Origin: Wenzhouxiangella sp.
GTDB lineage: Bacteria; Pseudomonadota; Gammaproteobacteria; Xanthomonadales; Wenzhouxiangellaceae
Direction of reading: 5' to 3'
DNA: 9,548 nucleotides
Assembly: GCA_007135355.1 (NCBI GenBank)
Contig: SLJA01000354.1
Location: 1-9,548, forward strand
Made by a program: the position numbers and the translations under genes. The notes beneath the pieces were generated by a model that did not search any database, was not told the DNA's origin, and was given only the letters and a program-made list of their open reading frames with translations. Shown piece after piece: positions 1 to 6,473 of the stretch (positions within the stretch are counted from its first letter, which is position 1; the number at the start of each line of letters is the position of its first letter).

Positions 1-2
1 AG

Positions 3-22
3 GTCGGGGCTCCGTCCCCGAC
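3..22 (-). terminator. Candidate terminator hairpin after gcvP
   Basis: Positions 3-9 (GTCGGGG) and 16-22 (CCCCGAC) form a perfect 7-bp GC-rich stem with a 6-base loop. The hairpin starts about 20 bases past the gcvP stop codon, where a terminator for the long minus-strand operon would be expected. Only two bases of downstream minus-strand sequence remain in the window, so a T-tract cannot be confirmed. On the plus strand no T-run follows the stem. It could equally be an unrelated intergenic inverted repeat. Confidence 0.35.
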
Positions 23-41
23 GGACAAACCCTGAGCAGGT

Positions 42-2951
42 TCAGCTCGCCTCCTGCCAAACCTCCATCGGCGGGCAGGAGCACACCAGATTGCGGTCGC
101 CGTAGACATTGTCGACGCGGGCGACTGGGGCAAAGTACTTGCCCATGCGCAATTCCTTCACCGGCCAGCCGGCGTTGTTGCGGCTATAGGCATGTGCCCA
201 GTCGTCGGCGCTCAATTCTTCGATGGTGTGCGGAGCGTTCTTGAGCGGGTTGTCCTCGCGCGGCCACTCGCCGGCGGCGACCCGGGCGATCTCGCGGCGG
301 ATGGCGATCATGGCCTGGATGAAGCGGTCCAGTTCGGCCTTGGACTCGCTCTCGGTCGGTTCGATCATCAGGGTACCCGGTACCGGCCAGGACATGGTCG
401 GGGCATGGAAGCCATAGTCGACCATGCGCTTGGCCACATCCTCCTCGCTGATGCCGGCTTCCTCCTTGAACGGACGCAGGTCGACGATGCACTCATGCGC
501 AATCCGCCCGTTGCGGCCGGTGTAGAGAATGTCGTAGTGGCCTTGCAGGCGTGTGGCGATATAGTTGGCGTTGAGGATGGCTATTTGCGTGGCCCGGGTC
601 AAGCCATCACCACCCATCATCCGGATGTAGGCCCAGGAGATGGGCAGGATGCTGGCGCTGCCCCAAGGCGCAGCCGCAACCGCTCGATTACGGCCATATT
701 TCGGATCCAGCATGCCGCTGACATGGCCGGGCAGGTGCGGCACCAGATGCTCACGCACGCCGATCGGCCCGACACCAGGTCCACCGCCGCCATGCGGGAT
801 GCAGAAGGTCTTGTGCAGGTTCAGGTGACAGACATCGGCGTAGTCGGCGACTCGGGACAGGCCGACCAAGGCGTTGGTGTTGGCGCCGTCCAGGTAGACC
901 AGGCCGCCGGCGGCACGCACTTGCTCGCAAATGGTGACGATGGCTTCCTCGAACACGCCGTGGGTGGAAGGATAAGTCACCATCAGGGCCGCCAACGCCT
1001 CGCGATGCTTGTCAATCTTGGCCTCGAGATCGGCCAGGTCCACATTGCCCTTGGTGTCGCAGGCGACGACCACAATGTCCATGCCGATCATCTGCGCGCT
1101 GGCCGGATTGGTGCCGTGGGCAGAGGAGGGAATGAGGCAGACCTTGCGGTGATGATCGCCACGCGCTTCGTGCCAGGCCTTGATTGTCAGCAGGCCGGCA
1201 TATTCGCCTTGCGAGCCGGCATTCGGCTGCAGCGAGATGGCAGCAAAGCCGGTAATCTCGGCCAGCATGCTTTCCAGCTGCTCGATCATTTCGTGATAGC
1301 CGCGCGCCTGGTCCCACGGGCAGAAGGGATGCAGCTCGCCAAACTCCGGCCAGGTCACCGGAATCATCTCGGTGGTGGCGTTGAGCTTCATGGTGCATGA
1401 GCCCAGCGGAATCATGGCATGGGTCAGGCTCAGATCCTTGTTTTCCAGGCGCTTCAGGTAGCGCAGCATCTCCGTCTCGGAGCGGTAGCGCTTGAATACC
1501 TCGTGGCTCAGGAACTCAGTCCGGCGCTGCAGCGATTGCGGGATGCGGGTCTGTTCGGCCGGCAAAGCCTGGTCGAGGGCGGCGATGTCGACCTCACGAT
1601 CCAGGAAAATGTTCAGCAAGGCTTCCAAATGGCGGCGACCGGTGCACTCGTTGCAGGCAATGCCGATATAGTCCTCGCGGTCTGCGCGAAGATTGATTCC
1701 GACTTGCTGAGCGCGATGAATCACGGCCGCCCGGCGCGGATCATCCAGGCGCACTGAAAGTGTGTCAAAAAACGCTGCATGCTCCAGTTCAAAGCCGGCG
1801 TTAAGCAGTTCCTCGGCCAGTAGGCAGGCATGCCGATGAACACGGCTGCCGATTCGGCGGAGCCCCTCGGCGCCATGCCAAACCGCGTAAAAGCCGGCCA
1901 TCACCGCCAGCAGGGCCTGCGCGGTGCAGATGTTGCTCATGGCCTTCTCGCGGCGGATGTGCTGCTCGCGGGTTTGCAACGCCATGCGCAGGGCAGGGGC
2001 GCCGTGGCGATCGCGCGATACGCCGATGATGCGTCCAGGTACGCTGCGGCGGTAGTCCTCGCGGGTGGCCAGGAAGGCCGCATGGGGGCCACCGAACCCC
2101 ATGGGGACGCCGAAACGCTGGGCCGAGCCGATCACCGCGTCGACGCCGATCTTCCCTGGGGGCTTGAGCAAAGCCAGTGCGAGCAGGTCTGTAGCGACGG
2201 CGACGAGGGCGTTACGTGCATGGGCGGCCTCGACGATCGGGCTCAGGTCGCGAATGCCGCCATTGGCGCCGGGGTATTGGCATAGGACGCCGAAGCAGTC
2301 CTGATCGACCAGTGCCTGTTCAAGGTCTTCGACAACGCGAACTTCCAGACCCAGATGCTGGCCGCGATTGATAACCACGTCGATGGTCTGCGGCAAACAT
2401 TCCGCGTCGACCAGAAAAACATCGGATTTGGCCTTGCGGTTGACCCGGCGCAGCATGGCCATGGCCTCGGCCGCGGCCGTGGATTCGTCCAGCAGCGAAG
2501 CATTCGACAGCTCCATCCCGGTCAAGTCCATGACCATCTGCTGGAAGTTGAGCATCCCTTCCAGACGCCCTTGAGAGATTTCGGCCTGATAAGGGGTGTA
2601 GGCAGTGTACCAGCCGGGGTTTTCCAGCACATTGCGCAAAATCACGGTCGGGGTGACCGTGGGGTGGTAGCCCAGACCGATCATGCTGTGCTTGACCTGG
2701 TTTTTACCGGCAATCGTGCGCAATTCTTCGAGCACGCGCCGTTCATCTTCGGCGGGCGGAAGCGCAAGCCGGGTGGCTTGGCGGATGCTGTCCGGCATGG
2801 TCTCGTCAATGAGAGCGTCGAGCGATGCGCTGCCCACGGTGTCGAGCATCAGCTGAATGTCTCTCTCGCCGGGACCGATATGCCGTCCGACGAAGTCGTC
2901 ATGAGCTTCCAGAGCGGTCAGCGGGCTTGCGGAGCGAGCAGGCTTGGACAT
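42..2951 (-). CDS. gcvP: Glycine dehydrogenase (decarboxylating), glycine cleavage P-protein
   Basis: This 969-residue cytoplasmic PLP enzyme decarboxylates glycine and passes the aminomethyl group to lipoyl-GcvH, the first step of the glycine cleavage system. It is the fused single-chain form: both PLP-transferase-like halves are present at the usual length of about 950-970 residues. The N-terminal half carries SAQRFGVPMGFGGPH near residues 276-290. The catalytic half carries IPLGSCTMKLN near 514-524, SSAHGTNPASA near 609-619 and the PLP-lysine motif NLHKTF, with Lys714. The C-terminal YGDRNLVCSCPP (950-961) is typical. ATG at 2949-2951 gives the expected family N-terminus (HDDFVGRHIGP). It lies 4 bases after the cyoE stop with no strong Shine-Dalgarno sequence, so translational coupling is likely. 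No gcvT or gcvH is in the window. An oddity is the CNEC at residues 433-436, at a site I recall as DET/DEP-like in relatives. Confidence 0.97.
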   Translation of the reverse strand: MSKPARSASPLTALEAHDDFVGRHIGPGERDIQLMLDTVGSASLDALIDETMPDSIRQATRLALPPAEDERRVLEELRTIAGKNQVKHSMIGLGYHPTVTPTVILRNVLENPGWYTAYTPYQAEISQGRLEGMLNFQQMVMDLTGMELSNASLLDESTAAAEAMAMLRRVNRKAKSDVFLVDAECLPQTIDVVINRGQHLGLEVRVVEDLEQALVDQDCFGVLCQYPGANGGIRDLSPIVEAAHARNALVAVATDLLALALLKPPGKIGVDAVIGSAQRFGVPMGFGGPHAAFLATREDYRRSVPGRIIGVSRDRHGAPALRMALQTREQHIRREKAMSNICTAQALLAVMAGFYAVWHGAEGLRRIGSRVHRHACLLAEELLNAGFELEHAAFFDTLSVRLDDPRRAAVIHRAQQVGINLRADREDYIGIACNECTGRRHLEALLNIFLDREVDIAALDQALPAEQTRIPQSLQRRTEFLSHEVFKRYRSETEMLRYLKRLENKDLSLTHAMIPLGSCTMKLNATTEMIPVTWPEFGELHPFCPWDQARGYHEMIEQLESMLAEITGFAAISLQPNAGSQGEYAGLLTIKAWHEARGDHHRKVCLIPSSAHGTNPASAQMIGMDIVVVACDTKGNVDLADLEAKIDKHREALAALMVTYPSTHGVFEEAIVTICEQVRAAGGLVYLDGANTNALVGLSRVADYADVCHLNLHKTFCIPHGGGGPGVGPIGVREHLVPHLPGHVSGMLDPKYGRNRAVAAAPWGSASILPISWAYIRMMGGDGLTRATQIAILNANYIATRLQGHYDILYTGRNGRIAHECIVDLRPFKEEAGISEEDVAKRMVDYGFHAPTMSWPVPGTLMIEPTESESKAELDRFIQAMIAIRREIARVAAGEWPREDNPLKNAPHTIEELSADDWAHAYSRNNAGWPVKELRMGKYFAPVARVDNVYGDRNLVCSCPPMEVWQEAS

Positions 2952-2955
2952 GGTT

Positions 2956-3858
2956 TCAAAGTACCAGGGTCAGTGAAGGTGGCAGGTAATGATCCAGCAG
3001 CAAAAAAGCAAACAGCATCATCAGGTAGATGATGGAATAGTTGAACATCTGCATCGGCAATTGCTCGTCATCGGAGCGCAGCAGCGCGACGGCATAACCA
3101 ACAAAGCCGATATTCAAAATCAGCGATCCGACCAGATAGACCATGCCGCTCATGCCGGTCAGCCACGGCAGCAGGCAGACCAGCGCCAGGATGATGCTGT
3201 AGAACAGAATCTGCCAGCGCGTATAGCGCGGCCCATGTGTGACCGGCAACATGGGTACATCGGCGGCGGCATAGTCGTGGCGGCGGTAGATGGCCAGCGC
3301 CCAGAAATGCGGCGGTGTCCAGACAAATATGATCAGAAACAACACCAGGGCAAAAGCGTGCATTTCGCCGGTGACGGCGACCCAGCCCAACAGCGGTGGC
3401 GCGGCGCCGGCGGCGCCACCAATCACGATGTTTTGCGGGGTGGCGCGCTTGAGAAATACGGTGTAGATCACCGCGTAACCGATCAGGCTGAAAAATGTCA
3501 GCACCGCGGTCAAGGGATTGACGAATACGGTCAGAACCAGCATCGAGGTGGCAGCCAACAGCATGGCAAAAGCCAGAACCTGTCGTTCGTTGAGGTGGCC
3601 TTGCGGCAAGGGCCGGTTGCGCGTACGCAACATGATGCCGTCGGTGCGTGCGTCCAGCAAATGGTTGATCGCGGCAGCGCCGGAGGCGGCCATGCCGATG
3701 CCCAGGGTTCCCCAGAACCAGGCCGAAAAAGGCACCAGACCGGGAGACGCCAGCGCCATGCCGACCACGGCGGTGAAAACGATCAGGCTGACAACGCGCA
3801 GCTTGCAGACCGCGAGCAGGCTGCTCAGCCTGCTTGTGGCGATGGCCTGCGCCGTCAT
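2956..3858 (-). CDS. cyoE: Protoheme IX farnesyltransferase (heme O synthase)
   Basis: This 300-residue polytopic inner-membrane UbiA-family prenyltransferase (also named CtaB) adds a farnesyl group to heme B, giving heme O, which CtaA then converts to heme A. The first aspartate-rich motif is visible as N65-xxx-D69-xxx-D73 in NHLLDARTD, followed by RTRNRPLPQG (78-87). The second conserved region is WTPPHFWALAI (180-190), YRRHDY and then VPMLPVT (201-207). Many hydrophobic segments separate these loops, and the length is normal. Its ATG overlaps the ctaA stop by 4 bases (ATGA), and its stop lies 4 bases before gcvP. The CtaA neighbour supports a heme A rather than a bo3-oxidase role. Confidence 0.96.
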   Translation of the reverse strand: MTAQAIATSRLSSLLAVCKLRVVSLIVFTAVVGMALASPGLVPFSAWFWGTLGIGMAASGAAAINHLLDARTDGIMLRTRNRPLPQGHLNERQVLAFAMLLAATSMLVLTVFVNPLTAVLTFFSLIGYAVIYTVFLKRATPQNIVIGGAAGAAPPLLGWVAVTGEMHAFALVLFLIIFVWTPPHFWALAIYRRHDYAAADVPMLPVTHGPRYTRWQILFYSIILALVCLLPWLTGMSGMVYLVGSLILNIGFVGYAVALLRSDDEQLPMQMFNYSIIYLMMLFAFLLLDHYLPPSLTLVL

Positions 3859-4856
3859 GTCGACCAGCCGTGGCGGTGGTGAGTCTGGTACATCAGATAC
3901 ACCATGGTTGCCAGAAGCAGGGCGGCCATGCCGTTATGCGCCACTGCGACGTAGAGGGGCAGGCTCAGGACGACATTCAGGATGCCCAGCGTGATCTGCC
4001 CAATCAGCAGGGCGCTCAAGACGGCCGAAGGAGCGGCCAGACCTGGCGTTCTGAAGAGTTTGAACAGCAACCAGCCGAACACGCCGATCACTGCCAGGGC
4101 ACCGATGCGATGGGTCAGGTGGATGGCAACGCGCGCCTCTTGATCGAGAATGCCGCCCTCGAAATCCACCCCGACACCGCGCCAGATAGTGAAGCCTTCG
4201 ACGAAATCGGTGGCCGGCCACCACAGGCCGGTACACTTGGGGAAATCGGGGCAGGCCAGGGCAGCATAGTTAGTGCTGACCCAGCCCCCCAGCAATATTT
4301 GGGCCACCAGTACCACCAGCGCAACGTTGAGGGCAAGACCGAGCTTGCGCTGGGGCAGACTGGGGCTCGGTCGCTTTTCCCGGGTGCGCAGGTACAGCAG
4401 CACGAGCAGGCTGAAGGTCAGCATGCCTCCGGCCAGATGAGCCAGCACGATCGCGGGCTTGAGCAGCAAGGTGACAGTCCATGCGCCCAGGGCCGACTGG
4501 AAAATGATCAGCGCCAGCAGGAACAGTGGCAGCTTGACCGGTTGATCGGGCTCATGCCGGCGCCGCCAGGCCAGAATGGCCAGAGCCAGCACGATCAAGC
4601 CGAGTATGCCCGCTGCGTAGCGATGCACCATTTCGCGGATGGCGGCACCGACGTCGACGGCGCGCTCTGCGCGGACTTGATCGGCAATGGCAATGGTTTG
4701 CTCGTTCGATGGCCAGGTGAGGTGCCCGTAACAACCTGGCCAGTCCGGGCAACCCAGCCCGGCATCGGTCAATCGCACCCAGGCGCCCAATACGATGACG
4801 ATCAGCGTCAGGATGCAGGCGAACAGGGTCAGACGGTTGTACGCGGTTCGACTCAT
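3855..4856 (-). CDS. ctaA: Heme A synthase (COX15/CtaA family)
   Basis: This 333-residue membrane protein oxidises the heme O methyl group at C8 to a formyl group, making heme A for aa3-type cytochrome c oxidase. The hydrophobicity pattern fits eight membrane spans in two related halves. Each half has the expected histidine pair: His78 (in REMVHRYAAG) and His140 (in LAHLAGG), then His249 (in LTHRIGA) and His307 (in VAHNGMA). Glu75 is the conserved acidic residue near the first histidine. Each half also has a loop cysteine pair, Cys36/Cys42 (GLGCPDWPGCYG) and Cys202/Cys208 (ACPDFPKC), as in the cysteine-bearing CtaA type. The ATG lies 9 bases after the preceding stop. A GGAGAG is 14 bases upstream, rather far. 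The stop overlaps the cyoE start by 4 bases. Confidence 0.96.
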   Translation of the reverse strand: MSRTAYNRLTLFACILTLIVIVLGAWVRLTDAGLGCPDWPGCYGHLTWPSNEQTIAIADQVRAERAVDVGAAIREMVHRYAAGILGLIVLALAILAWRRRHEPDQPVKLPLFLLALIIFQSALGAWTVTLLLKPAIVLAHLAGGMLTFSLLVLLYLRTREKRPSPSLPQRKLGLALNVALVVLVAQILLGGWVSTNYAALACPDFPKCTGLWWPATDFVEGFTIWRGVGVDFEGGILDQEARVAIHLTHRIGALAVIGVFGWLLFKLFRTPGLAAPSAVLSALLIGQITLGILNVVLSLPLYVAVAHNGMAALLLATMVYLMYQTHHRHGWST

Positions 4857-4865
4857 GGGCTGGGG

Positions 4866-5450
4866 TCAATCTCTCCGGGTCCATGTCAAAAGACGGCGTA
4901 AATCACGGCGGATGCCGTTGTGATCAGCGTCTTTGGGATAACGCAATATTATATTCCCCGCCGGGTCAAGGATGAAGAATGCGGCGTTCACGCCGGCGCC
5001 CGGAAGCTGACCCCAGAACGCTTCGGCCGCGGGCCCGGCCAGGATCAAAAAGTCAGCGGCAAGATCCACGATATGGTCCTGAGTGGCCGCGCCAAGCGCT
5101 TCACGACCGGTGAAGACCAGCCCGATATCGGGTTGGTGGCGATCTTGAGCGCGCCGGACCTGGCGCAACCAGTACAAGTTTTCAAGGCAAACTTCAGCGC
5201 ACTCCCCGGGCTGGTAATAAACCAGCATCCAGCGCTCAAGCAAGGCCGTTCGATCCAGCACCACATCATCGGAACCAACAGCGCCGAGAATTTCGAAGTG
5301 CTCAAGTGGCAGTACCGGCTGTACAAGCTCGCCATGATTGCGCATGCCCGCGGGCTGCCAATCAAACCACTCGCTATGCAACAAAGTGGCAATCATGACG
5401 GGCAGCACGAAGACCAGGAATACGGCGATCAGGGCTAACTTGTTGTTCAT
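4866..5450 (-). CDS. Membrane-anchored SCO-like thioredoxin-fold protein, probable oxidase assembly
   Basis: This 194-residue protein has one N-terminal membrane segment (about residues 5-24) and a periplasmic domain. That domain resembles a thioredoxin fold: a strand ending in MLVYYQPGEC, then Cys84-x3-Cys88 at a helix start, and a late strand AAFFILDPAGNIILRY (156-171). CxxxC is the spacing of SCO copper chaperones. However, the late SCO histidine, expected just before the LxDPxG strand, is not seen (GVNAAFFILDP). It sits between surf1 and ctaA, the slot held in Pseudomonas by an uncharacterised protein of similar design (from memory, PA0111). I infer a role in copper delivery or thiol chemistry for cytochrome oxidase. 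The ATG at 5448-5450 overlaps the surf1 stop by 4 bases. Starts further upstream would lengthen that overlap and add a non-hydrophobic leader, so I rejected them. Confidence 0.85.
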   Translation of the reverse strand: MNNKLALIAVFLVFVLPVMIATLLHSEWFDWQPAGMRNHGELVQPVLPLEHFEILGAVGSDDVVLDRTALLERWMLVYYQPGECAEVCLENLYWLRQVRRAQDRHQPDIGLVFTGREALGAATQDHIVDLAADFLILAGPAAEAFWGQLPGAGVNAAFFILDPAGNIILRYPKDADHNGIRRDLRRLLTWTRRD

Positions 5451-6160
5451 CGGCGGCGCCAGTTTCTGTAGCTCAAATACAGCCAGATCAGCAGCACGGC
5501 GGCAGCGATGCTGGCCCATTGCACGGCATATCCGATGTGGCGCTCCGGCCCCATGTTGACAACCGGCCAGGCGTCTCCGCTCAGATGGGCGGGATGATCG
5601 GGGTCCAGCAGCAGGACCCGATCCGCCAGATTCACGTCCAGCGCATTTGCGATCAAATCAGTGTCGTAGTAAGTCATCAGGTTGGGCCAGATGTCTGGAT
5701 CCAGCGGCAACGCGGCGCCGAGCTGAAAGCCGACGCGCGGCGGTTCGCTGACCCGACCACTGATCTGCAGCGTTCCCTCCGGCGTTGCAAACTGGGGGAA
5801 CTGGTCGGCCTGTCGCTGCCACGGCTGCCAGCCCCGGTTGACCATGACGGTGTCTCCGTTTTCCAAACGAAACGGGGTGAAAACATGGACTCCCGGATGA
5901 TTTTGTCGAGTCTGGTTATCAAGGAGCACCTGACGCTGTGACTTGAATTGGCCCCGCCCAGAAACATGCGCAAAATGCTCCACGCTGTCAAAGTCGACCA
6001 GTGCGCCGGTCGGCGCTGCTTCCCACTGATCGACCAGCCGCTGTTTTTCTCCGGCACGCTCAACTTGCCACAGGGCCAGGCGCACACACAGCACCAGCAC
6101 CAATATGGCAGCCAGGTGCGGAAACAGTCGCCAATACAGGGGAGATCGCCGTCGAGTCAT
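5447..6160 (-). CDS. surf1: SURF1 family cytochrome oxidase assembly protein
   Basis: This 237-residue inner-membrane protein of the SURF1/Shy1 family helps insert heme A into subunit I of cytochrome c oxidase. It has the family layout: an N-terminal membrane helix (about 13-30, ending in LALWQVERAGEK), a periplasmic domain and a C-terminal helix (about 211-230). Signature stretches are GQFKSQRQVLLDNQ (70-83), GVHVFTPFRL (90-99), VMVNRGW (106-112) and PERHIGYAVQW (205-215). I chose ATG at 6158-6160. An in-frame GTG directly abuts it and a TTG lies at 6167-6169, but neither is better supported. No clear Shine-Dalgarno sequence precedes any of these starts. It is the first gene of the surf1-CxxxC-ctaA-cyoE-gcvP series and is divergent from the DUF2909 gene. 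Confidence 0.93.
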   Translation of the reverse strand: MTRRRSPLYWRLFPHLAAILVLVLCVRLALWQVERAGEKQRLVDQWEAAPTGALVDFDSVEHFAHVSGRGQFKSQRQVLLDNQTRQNHPGVHVFTPFRLENGDTVMVNRGWQPWQRQADQFPQFATPEGTLQISGRVSEPPRVGFQLGAALPLDPDIWPNLMTYYDTDLIANALDVNLADRVLLLDPDHPAHLSGDAWPVVNMGPERHIGYAVQWASIAAAVLLIWLYLSYRNWRRR

Positions 6161-6171
6161 CACGACCAATC

Positions 6172-6179
6172 GTTATACT
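6172..6179. promoter_or_regulatory. Candidate shared divergent -10 element (surf1 / DUF2909)
   Basis: The divergent gap contains GTTATACT. Read on the plus strand, TATACT (6174-6179) matches the sigma-70 -10 consensus at 5 of 6 bases and would start transcription near 6186, upstream of the TTG start at 6210. Read on the minus strand, TATAAC (6177 down to 6172) also matches 5 of 6 and would start near 6165, only a few bases before the surf1 ATG. The -35 regions are poor on both strands: TCGAGT at 6152-6157 is 3 of 6 for the plus strand, and nothing convincing lies on the minus strand. It is a candidate from sequence only. Confidence 0.4.
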
Positions 6180-6209
6180 CTGCGCCAGTCAAAGCAGGGT
6201 CGTTTCGGT

Positions 6210-6452
6210 TTGCTGAGCAAGATTCTAATCATCGGGGTATTTCTGGGAATTCTGTATACGCTGGCGTCCAGTTTTTACTTCCTGGTCAGCGATGATCACG
6301 ATAGTGATCGGGCAGTCCGTCGATTGAGCTGGCGAGTGGGGTTGTCGCTGGCCTTGCTGGCGGCTCTGTGGGGCGGATTCCATTTCGGAATCATCGAGCC
6401 CCAGGGCGTCAACCCGGTGCGCTATCCAGCACCGCCGGCGGCGGGCGAGTGA
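6210..6452 (+). CDS. Twin-transmembrane protein, DUF2909 family
   Basis: This predicted 80-residue inner-membrane protein has two helices (about 3-25 and 42-62). They are joined by a short charged loop, SDDHDSDRAVRRLSWR (27-42), the recognisable pattern of DUF2909 twin-transmembrane proteins. Its function is unknown. The gene commonly sits beside surf1 in gammaproteobacterial oxidase clusters, as here, which suggests a link to cytochrome oxidase. The start is TTG at 6210-6212, chosen because AAGCAGGG (6192-6199) lies about 10 bases upstream as a Shine-Dalgarno-like site and the family N-terminus begins just before the first helix. CTG at 6213 is an alternative. The in-frame ATG at 6105 would overlap surf1 and add a polar leader, so I rejected it. 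The gene ends with tandem stops (TGA TAA) and converges on the peroxiredoxin gene 21 bases away. Confidence 0.85.
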   Translation: MLSKILIIGVFLGILYTLASSFYFLVSDDHDSDRAVRRLSWRVGLSLALLAALWGGFHFGIIEPQGVNPVRYPAPPAAGE

Positions 6453-6473
6453 TAAACGCAGGCGGGTGTTGAT

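Noticed and set aside
192..1400. Long plus-strand reading frame (402 codons) opposite gcvP
   Set aside because: It lies wholly antisense to a strongly conserved gcvP, has low-complexity Gly/Ala/Asp/Val-rich sequence and no recognisable domain. Long antisense frames are common in GC-rich genes.
3395..3420. 8-bp GC inverted repeat inside cyoE
   Set aside because: It encodes the Gly/Ala-rich GGAAGAAPP segment conserved in the family. Repetitive GGC/GCC codons generate such symmetry without a regulatory role.
2989..4901. Two long plus-strand frames (297 and 355 codons) opposite cyoE and ctaA
   Set aside because: Their Gln/Asp/Gly/His-rich translations are the usual mirror of hydrophobic membrane-protein codons. 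The minus-strand genes carry all catalytic motifs.
5451..5519. 23-residue extension of the CxxxC protein
   Set aside because: It would overlap surf1 by over 70 bases and add a charged leader ahead of the membrane anchor. The ATGA overlap at 5447-5450 is the pattern seen elsewhere in this operon.
6105..6209. ATG-initiated N-terminal extension of the DUF2909 gene
   Set aside because: It would overlap the 5' part of surf1 and put a polar, Arg-rich leader before the first helix. The TTG at 6210 with an upstream AAGCAGGG fits better.
6294..6309. Inverted repeat GATCAC-GATA-GTGATC considered as an operator
   Set aside because: It lies inside the DUF2909 coding region, over codons for the conserved DDHDSDR loop, so codon constraint explains it. 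It is also downstream of the start.
6453..6473. Possible bidirectional terminator between the convergent DUF2909 and peroxiredoxin genes
   Set aside because: The 21 bases contain no stem-loop of useful length and no T-run on either strand.
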